Positions 1 through 5,872 of a stretch of DNA of 12,177 nt are shown piece after piece (the first letter of the stretch is position 1; every line of letters begins with the position of its first letter). The DNA is taken from assembly GCA_003535955.1 (NCBI GenBank), contig DPZM01000180.1:2503-14679 (forward strand), in the 5' to 3' direction. The stretch comes from Lachnospiraceae bacterium. GTDB lineage: Bacteria > Bacillota > Clostridia > Lachnospirales > Lachnospiraceae. Made by a program: the position numbers and the translations under genes. The notes under the pieces are model-generated. The model was not told the origin of the DNA, searched no databases, and saw only the letters and a program-made list of their open reading frames with translations.

Positions 1-644
1 GATTCATTCCTTAAGCGGATGTATTTCTGCGATTGATTCTGCCATGTGTATTCCGCGTATATTTCATCTTCATCCGCGCTCTCATCCGGAATATGAGTCA
101 GAACTTTGGGTATATGGTGCACTTTTTCCGTCTTCTCGGCTGCCCTTAAGAGGAATTCGTACTTAAGCTCCGATTCATTCATATCAGGGCCCGGATCGGA
201 CCTCATCTCTTCGATCACCGTTCCGGCGATCCCGGATCTTACCATATAGGATCCACCGATATAATTGCAGTTAAGAAGGGTGTCGGGCGACCAGTCCGGC
301 TTAAAGTATGGGACGTGCCGTTTCTCTTCATACAGCCTGTCCTCATCCCAGTAGATAAGGTCAGCACCGTCGCAGGAAGCCGGAGCTTCCTTAAGCTCCT
401 CCTTCTCATAAAGGTTCCCTTCTTCTCCCAGCAGGACATACCCTTTATCACCCGGATCAAAGGCTGCGCCGTCATAAACGATCGCCTTAAGATCCGTTAT
501 CATACAAAAAGGGAAATCCGCAGGATCCTGCCCTTCCCCCTTCTTTATCTGTTCATTCAGGCAGAAATAACCGTAAGGATCCGTCTGTTTCCTTATCTCA
601 TCCATATACTCTTCGGTAAGAGCGCGCCTGTCAAATAGTCCCAT
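1..644 (-). CDS. Divergent GT2-type glycosyltransferase, 5' part only (runs off the left edge)
   Basis: The frame is open from the ATG at 644 to the left edge, giving 214 residues with the C-terminus outside the window. Residues 92-136 match the second half of the GT2 fold found in O-antigen and rhamnan glycosyltransferases: ADLIYWDED, then PYFKPDWSPD and a NYI segment. Residues 165-184 (LLRAAE...HIPKVL) match the family's closing motif. The family would use a nucleotide sugar to extend a lipid-linked glycan at the inner membrane face. The first ~90 residues do not show the usual GT-A start, and the place expected for the DxD-like motif reads GEEG (73-76), so this domain may be degenerate or one part of a multi-domain enzyme. 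The ATG at 644 follows AAGGA at a usable distance. An in-frame ATG at 656 has no spacing from that site and is less likely. The gene begins 18 nt after the methyltransferase stop, so it is probably co-transcribed. Confidence 0.75.
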   Translation of the reverse strand, partial: MGLFDRRALTEEYMDEIRKQTDPYGYFCLNEQIKKGEGQDPADFPFCMITDLKAIVYDGAAFDPGDKGYVLLGEEGNLYEKEELKEAPASCDGADLIYWDEDRLYEEKRHVPYFKPDWSPDTLLNCNYIGGSYMVRSGIAGTVIEEMRSDPGPDMNESELKYEFLLRAAEKTEKVHHIPKVLTHIPDESADEDEIYAEYTWQNQSQKYIRLRNE

Positions 645-662
645 ATTTATACACATCCTTCA

Positions 663-2960
663 TCAAATGCTTTTGTTATATCTTAATCCATCAGGGATCA
701 CCTCGGCTTCCCGCCGCCCTGCCTTTACAAGCACCCTGTCCACCAATGTGGGATCCTTCTTCATGCTCTCCGTATTCCTGACAAAGAGCTCCTTCATGGA
801 AGAAAACATCTCATCTTCAAGGTTTAATACCTCATATTCAAGTATTAACTCCTCCGTCTCTCCGGGAAGCTTCATAAAATGAAGCTGGGGATCATGGGTA
901 TCAAAGAGGATCAGGTCCTCACCGCCGATATATCCGTTCGTCAGAAATCTCTCCAAAGGCTTCTCAAGCCCCATACCGGTGACAGTCTTAAGCTTCTTTA
1001 TCCTTATCAGACAGGGGTATTCGGTCGGATCGACTCTCAGCTCACATACATCTTTCTCTACCGGTATCCTCATGCTTACATCATGACCCTTAACATCCGC
1101 AAAGAGAGATATCTGTTTGTCGGAAGTAAATCCCAGCCCGGTTCCGTAATAGATCATGGGATTGCGCAGATTCTTATACCTGAATTCCTTACCGGCCGCT
1201 TCCACGGCATCCGCGCATACCGTAGGCATAAGCTCATGCATTACGGTAAGGGATGCGGCACCCCCTATTATACTCAGCTGGAAATGCTCCTCAAGCCGCC
1301 TGAATATTTCTTTTTCCGGTATGCTTATCCCGAATTCGGCATAAAGATCAAGTCCTCTTCTCTTTAAGTACTTAAGAAATGCCGAATTTTTATGGCCTTC
1401 AATATAGTAAAACAGGGCCCTGTAGATTATAAATCTATCGGGTATGGGGAAAGGCCGGGTCCACTCGTAATCCAGGATGTTCCATACCCCGTTCTCCTTC
1501 TTAAACCTGTCAAATACGATGTTGGTAAATATAAGGTCAAGATTTGACACCTTTCCCGACTTGTATTCTCCCTCCACAGCTTCGCCGAAAAGCTCTGTAA
1601 ATCCTTCACTGTTTTTAAAATCATCGCGGCATACGGATGATATGAACTTCTCATACTGCTTAAGCAAAAGGAGCATACGTTCATATTCACCCTTTGCTTC
1701 AAGGTCATCAAGATATTCCTCCAATGTCAACCCGGTAAGATATTCAAAATACACTGTCTCGGTTTCACCCACATTGCCGCCGTCAACCGATGCCATACCG
1801 CTTGCAGAGCCGGACCTTGTACATACATTCGGCCTGGCCCCTGTATTCTCATACTCCTTTAACAGAGCCAGATAATTAACATATATGCTGTCTATATGAT
1901 CGTTAGCCTGAGGACTTAGCGCCCTCTTATAAACCTCCATGCCCGATCCGTTTATATTCCGTGATATTACCGTTGCGGTCCTTAGGTTTATTGCTCTCTC
2001 GCTGGAAAACTTGGCATATATCGGAAGCTTTTCTTCTGTCCCTGCCCCTTCCTTTTGCGCCAGCACAAGAAAGGAATTGGCAAATTCGCTGAACTGTCCG
2101 TTCCCGATGAGGGTATCAAAAACCTTCGTTTCATCAAAGGTCAGTATCCTGTCGGCATCAAAGTTCCGGATATTTGTATTAAGCTCACCCATGCCCGGAA
2201 GCCGGTCATCGGAATAAATGGTATGCGGGAGCTTGTAATCCGGATAGGGATAATAGAACCTGCTCTTATATCCGGAATCCTCAAGAAGCTTCTTAAGGCC
2301 ATGTTTAGAGAAGGTTCTCACCCCTTCCTTGTCCCTGTAGCCCTCGATCCCGTCGTAGAAACCGCCGGTATGGTCTTCCCTGCAGCCTGCGAAATACTTA
2401 AGGCCCAGCTGATTCTCAATGGCTATTATAAGCCGCCCGTTCTCACTTAAGTGCCTGCTCACCCTGTTTAGGATATCATGATAGGGATCCCGGCTCTTTA
2501 TATAGCTTGCGGCATATTCAAGCACTCCGATAAGGGTGATATAGTCGTATTTTTCTTCAATATCCTGCTCAACATCCTCGAAATTGCCGACTATTATATC
2601 TATATTGTCAAGCATCTTGTGCCTTACAGCGTTGATCGTACTGCGCTTCTTTGACAGCTCGATGCAGGTGACATGTCCGGCAAGCCTTGCAAGACATCCC
2701 GTTACAGCCCCGCAGCCTGCCCCTATCTCCAGCACCTTATCCGTCTTCTTTATGGGCAGGAAGCTGCAGATATTCTCCCTCTCATTCGACAGATGGTACA
2801 TAACCGACCATGACCTTGTATTCTGTATGACGGCAGGGTATTCGGCCTCGGCATGCTCACTTACAAGCTTAAGGAGCAGGTCCTCACCCGCGCCCTCACT
2901 GTAGAGGTCGACACCCCCGTAATAATTAAGATTCAGCACCACGTTACCGATGGCTTCCAT
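663..2960 (-). CDS. SAM-dependent methyltransferase fused to a kinase-like domain; candidate WbdD-type glycan chain terminator
   Basis: With the ATG at 2960 this is a 765-residue cytoplasmic protein. Residues 76-84 (VLEIGAGCG) are the SAM-binding loop of a class I methyltransferase, with an acidic post-I residue at E101. An IENQLGLKYFAG segment (180-191) and EDHTG (195-199) follow; I recall these from methyltransferases of surface-glycan loci. A second region (about 315-540) looks like an aminoglycoside-phosphotransferase/protein-kinase fold: VYKRAL (K345) as candidate ATP lysine, D475-x4-N480 as catalytic loop, and LDYEW (D497) in the DFG position. A Gly/Ser-rich insert lies at about 381-402. 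The last ~200 residues look beta-rich and are of unknown role. Methyltransferase plus kinase next to wzm/wzt is the WbdD arrangement, in which the chain end is phosphorylated and methylated to stop growth. Earlier in-frame starts exist (ATG 2981, GTG 2987); 2960 is preferred because AAGGAT precedes it and the domain starts there. The acceptor sugar is unknown. Confidence 0.82.
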   Translation of the reverse strand: MEAIGNVVLNLNYYGGVDLYSEGAGEDLLLKLVSEHAEAEYPAVIQNTRSWSVMYHLSNERENICSFLPIKKTDKVLEIGAGCGAVTGCLARLAGHVTCIELSKKRSTINAVRHKMLDNIDIIVGNFEDVEQDIEEKYDYITLIGVLEYAASYIKSRDPYHDILNRVSRHLSENGRLIIAIENQLGLKYFAGCREDHTGGFYDGIEGYRDKEGVRTFSKHGLKKLLEDSGYKSRFYYPYPDYKLPHTIYSDDRLPGMGELNTNIRNFDADRILTFDETKVFDTLIGNGQFSEFANSFLVLAQKEGAGTEEKLPIYAKFSSERAINLRTATVISRNINGSGMEVYKRALSPQANDHIDSIYVNYLALLKEYENTGARPNVCTRSGSASGMASVDGGNVGETETVYFEYLTGLTLEEYLDDLEAKGEYERMLLLLKQYEKFISSVCRDDFKNSEGFTELFGEAVEGEYKSGKVSNLDLIFTNIVFDRFKKENGVWNILDYEWTRPFPIPDRFIIYRALFYYIEGHKNSAFLKYLKRRGLDLYAEFGISIPEKEIFRRLEEHFQLSIIGGAASLTVMHELMPTVCADAVEAAGKEFRYKNLRNPMIYYGTGLGFTSDKQISLFADVKGHDVSMRIPVEKDVCELRVDPTEYPCLIRIKKLKTVTGMGLEKPLERFLTNGYIGGEDLILFDTHDPQLHFMKLPGETEELILEYEVLNLEDEMFSSMKELFVRNTESMKKDPTLVDRVLVKAGRREAEVIPDGLRYNKSI

Positions 2961-2970
2961 TTTATCCTTG

Positions 2971-4245
2971 TCAGTCTTCATCCTCACTTCTCACCGTAAC
3001 GATAGAGTCCATATCGTAGAAACCTGTTGTATTCTTTGAAGAGATCACCGTTAGATTAAACACATCATAGAGCCTGTGATAAACGGTGAATTCACCCTCC
3101 CTGTAGCCCACACATCCAAGGGAGATAAGATATTCCCCTCCCTGAAGGCTCATGTTCTGGGTAAATGTAACAGTCAGGACATCCCCCTTATTTCTGGTTC
3201 CCGTCGTTATCTTCTCAAACATGGTATTGGTACCGGTTATCTCGGTTCCCTGCATGTTCTTAAAGGACAGGGCTATAATGGGATCCTGTATCGTATCAAA
3301 GAACCTTACCTTAACCTTAACCGTGAATTCTTCACCCTTTATAATGGTGTTGGTTATCTCACCCGCATTGTCATAGGCACAGAAATCCTCAAATTCCGCA
3401 AGCCCGCTCCCGTACTCGTCCTTGTTGGGATTGAGCTGCATCTTATCCTTCCACCTGCTGCCCTTATTTATATCACTGCTCTTGCCGGTATCGGTCTTTT
3501 GATCAAGCTGGCCCACAAGGACCTTCTTGTACATATCGATAATTTCCTTGGGCGCTCCGTCGCCTATCTTGACGCCCCTCTCAAGCAATACCACCCTGTC
3601 ACAGTACTTGCTTATTGACGATAAGTCATGACTTACGAAGAGGATGGTCTTCCCCTGCTTCTTGAACTCTTCGAACTTACGGTAGCACTTGTTCTGGAAG
3701 AATACATCACCGACAGACAGGGCCTCATCAACTATCAGTATCTCCGGATCGATGTTTATCGCAACCGCAAAGGCCAGACGGACAAACATACCTGACGAGT
3801 AGGTCTTGACCTTCTGGTAGACAAAGTCACCTATATCCGCGAAGTCAAGTATATCCTGAAGTCTTGCATCAATCTCTTCCTGTGAAAAGCCTATCATGGT
3901 TCCGTTAAGGTAGATGTTTTCTATACCGGTAAACTCCATGTTAAAGCCGGCTCCCAGTTCAAGAAGAGCTGATATCCTTCCGTTTATCTTAACCTCTCCG
4001 GCAGTGGGGTTAAGGACACCTGTGATTATCTTAAGGATCGTTGATTTGCCCGAACCGTTGGTTCCTATGATACCCACGGTCTCACCCGTATGAACCTTAA
4101 TGCTCACATCGTTAAGGGCATAGTGCTCCCTGGAATTGATGTGTCCCGGAAGGTGGAGGGCCTCCTTGAGCCTGTCCCTGTTCCTGTCATAGAGCTTATA
4201 TACTTTTGTAAGATGGTCAACACTTATCGCTACGTTATTTTCCAT
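2971..4245 (-). CDS. wzt: ABC transporter ATPase for polysaccharide export, with C-terminal carbohydrate-binding domain (Wzt-like)
   Basis: This 424-residue protein is the ATP-hydrolysing half of an ABC-2 exporter that moves a finished lipid-linked glycan across the membrane. Walker A is GTNGSGKST (61-69). The signature is the YSSGM variant (149-153) typical of the Wzt/TagH group. Walker B is ILIVDEAL (169-176) and the switch histidine lies in FVSHD (203-207). Residues 1-246 form the nucleotide-binding domain; after a charged linker, about 265-424 form a beta-rich extension that fits the Wzt_C carbohydrate-binding domain. Plain teichoic-acid or short exporter ATPases end near 250-260 residues, so the extra ~165 residues are informative: in E. 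coli O8/O9a this domain recognises the terminally modified polymer. The ATG lies 11 nt after the permease stop without an obvious Shine-Dalgarno site, which suggests translational coupling. The fold assignment is secure; the ligand is inferred. Confidence 0.93.
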   Translation of the reverse strand: MENNVAISVDHLTKVYKLYDRNRDRLKEALHLPGHINSREHYALNDVSIKVHTGETVGIIGTNGSGKSTILKIITGVLNPTAGEVKINGRISALLELGAGFNMEFTGIENIYLNGTMIGFSQEEIDARLQDILDFADIGDFVYQKVKTYSSGMFVRLAFAVAINIDPEILIVDEALSVGDVFFQNKCYRKFEEFKKQGKTILFVSHDLSSISKYCDRVVLLERGVKIGDGAPKEIIDMYKKVLVGQLDQKTDTGKSSDINKGSRWKDKMQLNPNKDEYGSGLAEFEDFCAYDNAGEITNTIIKGEEFTVKVKVRFFDTIQDPIIALSFKNMQGTEITGTNTMFEKITTGTRNKGDVLTVTFTQNMSLQGGEYLISLGCVGYREGEFTVYHRLYDVFNLTVISSKNTTGFYDMDSIVTVRSEDED

Positions 4246-4256
4246 GGTTTAATATT

Positions 4257-5246
4257 TTATAATACGTCTGCAAAATGAATCTTTAACCGTTTAAATACAA
4301 GAGCTCCTATACCGAAGGTTATCGCCGTCAGTATCCAGAAATACGCCGTCGAATAAAAGGTCTCGTAAAACCCCAGCTTATCGAATATGGCTGACCTGTA
4401 GCCTTCCACCACATAGGTCATTGGATTAAGCTTTATTATAAACCGGACCACCGGCTTGTCATCAAGAAGATGCAGGTTCCACAGAATGGGCGTAGCCCAT
4501 ATCCCAACCTGCAGGGCTATTGAGATCATCTGTCCCAGATCCCTGAAAAAAACGATCAGGGAACAGGTTATGTAGGACAGCCCCAGCACGAACATAAACA
4601 TACAGAAGGAATAATAAATAAGCTGCAGAGTATACAGATCCGGATAATACCCGTAGCAGGCAAGAAGTATCAGGGTAAAAACTATAAAAAACAGATGAAC
4701 AAAAAGTGCTGATACTATCTTTATTATCGGAAGGATGCTTATCTTGAAAACAACCTTTTTTACCAGATAGTTATACTCAAGAAGGGCATTGGTCCCGCTT
4801 GATAAGGCTTCGGAAAAGTAGAACCAGGGTACAATTCCCACTATCAGCCACAATATATACGGTATCTCCATGTCACCCTTTATGTTTGTAGCCCTTCCCG
4901 GCATAACAACACCGAAAACAAACCAGTAAAGGAGTACCGTGATCACGGGAGGAACAAATCCCCAGAAAATTCCGAAATATGAACCTGCATACTTGGTCTT
5001 AAAATCGTTTTTCGCAAGCTTCCATATAAGCTTTCTGTTCTGATAAAGCTCTATCGGAAGAACCACTATCCTGTCATAAAGCTTTACAAAAACAAAATAA
5101 AACCCGTCAAGGATAACACAGGAAATTATCTTCTTGATCATTTCCTGTGTTCTGTCCGCAAGCGGGTTGTGGTGCAAGATTATATACAGATTAAAACATA
5201 CTACAGCGACCGATACAGCAGTGATCAGTTTCTTCTTTCTGGACAT
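4257..5246 (-). CDS. wzm: ABC-2 type polysaccharide exporter permease (Wzm-like) with N-terminal extension
   Basis: This 329-residue integral membrane protein should form the channel paired with the ATPase encoded 11 nt downstream. The family core starts near residue 63; NDFKTKYAGSYFGIFWG (80-96) is the usual entry segment of Wzm/TagG permeases. Hydrophobic stretches follow at about 91-114, 129-149, 171-196, 208-232, 242-258 and 303-318. FFRDLGQ (233-239) and NPMTYVVEGYR (274-284) are characteristic conserved patches. The family is normally about 260-270 residues, so the first ~62 residues are extra; they contain one more likely membrane segment (7-25) and a second hydrophobic stretch (about 39-54). 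The start at 5246 is preserved because TAGG precedes it at suitable spacing and it lies just 1 nt after the rmlC stop. The internal ATG at 5141 sits almost directly on its AGGAA and is a weaker choice. The exported polymer is inferred to contain rhamnose. Confidence 0.92.
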   Translation of the reverse strand: MSRKKKLITAVSVAVVCFNLYIILHHNPLADRTQEMIKKIISCVILDGFYFVFVKLYDRIVVLPIELYQNRKLIWKLAKNDFKTKYAGSYFGIFWGFVPPVITVLLYWFVFGVVMPGRATNIKGDMEIPYILWLIVGIVPWFYFSEALSSGTNALLEYNYLVKKVVFKISILPIIKIVSALFVHLFFIVFTLILLACYGYYPDLYTLQLIYYSFCMFMFVLGLSYITCSLIVFFRDLGQMISIALQVGIWATPILWNLHLLDDKPVVRFIIKLNPMTYVVEGYRSAIFDKLGFYETFYSTAYFWILTAITFGIGALVFKRLKIHFADVL

Positions 5247-5247
5247 A

Positions 5248-5811
5248 TTAACCTATCTTGTCCTTTCCAAGATCTTTAATTCCGCCCCATTTTTTATCCT
5301 TATCCGATATCGTAAGCTCCAAACCTTCTTCAACAGGCCAGTCAATGCCTATATCCGGATCATTCCACATTATTCCGCCTTCATCCCCGGGATGATAAAA
5401 GTCGGTGCACTTATATACGAATTCGGCATAATCCGAAAGCACGAGAAAACCATGGGCAAAGTTCTTTGGAATGAAAAACATTTTCTTATTCTCCTCTGAC
5501 AGCCTTACCCCAAACCATTTTCCGTAAGTCTTTGATCCAGGCCTTATATCCACCACAACATCAAATACTTCTCCCCTTATGACTCTGACCAGCTTATCCT
5601 GTGGGAATTCCTTCTGAAAGTGAAGTCCGCGAAGTACTCCTTTTTTTGACGCCGACTGGTTATCCTGAACAAATTCCATATCTATCCCGGCTTCCTTAAA
5701 GTCATTGTAATTATAGGTTTCCATAAAGTAACCCCTTTCATCACCGAAAACAGTGGGGGTGATGACCTTGAGGCCTTCGATCGTAGTTGTTTCAACGGTT
5801 ATTTTGCTCAT
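5248..5811 (-). CDS. rmlC: dTDP-4-dehydrorhamnose 3,5-epimerase
   Basis: RmlC converts dTDP-4-keto-6-deoxy-D-glucose into dTDP-4-keto-L-rhamnose, the third step of dTDP-L-rhamnose synthesis in the cytoplasm. The 187-residue length is normal for the family. Hallmarks of the cupin fold are present: FGDERGYF (22-29), RGLHFQ (61-66) with the catalytic-base candidate H64, VVDIRPGSKTYGKW (86-99), AHGF (119-122) and the FVYKCTDFY segment (131-139) holding the conserved tyrosine Y133. WNDPDIGIDWP (149-159) is also typical. The start at 5811 is preceded by an AGGAAA site. The gene is separated from rmlA by the large GH25 gene and has its own 61-nt upstream gap containing a dyad and a TATAAT box. Its stop is 1 nt from the permease start, which ties rhamnose synthesis to the export genes. 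Symbol rfbC is a synonym. Confidence 0.96.
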   Translation of the reverse strand: MSKITVETTTIEGLKVITPTVFGDERGYFMETYNYNDFKEAGIDMEFVQDNQSASKKGVLRGLHFQKEFPQDKLVRVIRGEVFDVVVDIRPGSKTYGKWFGVRLSEENKKMFFIPKNFAHGFLVLSDYAEFVYKCTDFYHPGDEGGIMWNDPDIGIDWPVEEGLELTISDKDKKWGGIKDLGKDKIG

Positions 5812-5839
5812 TTTTAATTTCCTCGTTCATTGATTAAGT

Positions 5840-5868
5840 ATTATATTCCAAGGTATGTCATACTTTGG
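5840..5868 (-). promoter_or_regulatory. 10-bp dyad followed by a -10-like TATAAT in front of rmlC
   Basis: In the 61-nt gap before rmlC there is a 21-base near-perfect dyad at 5848-5868, with arms CCAAAGTATG and CATACCTTGG around one central base and one mismatch. Read on the minus strand it is followed two bases later by TATAAT (5840-5845), which would place the dyad over the -35 to -12 interval. I find no good -35 hexamer at 16-18 nt spacing. No T-run follows, so this is not a typical terminator. It could be an operator or activator site for an internal promoter, or an RNA hairpin affecting the GH25/rmlC junction. The symmetry is seen directly; any function is a guess. Confidence 0.35.
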
Positions 5869-5872
5869 TCCA

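Noticed and set aside
239..475. A 78-codon minus-strand frame near the left edge
   Set aside because: It overlaps, in another frame, the open glycosyltransferase frame that carries GT2 motifs and runs off the edge.
3076..3618. A 180-codon plus-strand frame opposite the exporter ATPase
   Set aside because: The minus strand here encodes the end of a well-supported ABC ATPase and its Wzt-like extension; the plus frame has no recognisable motif.
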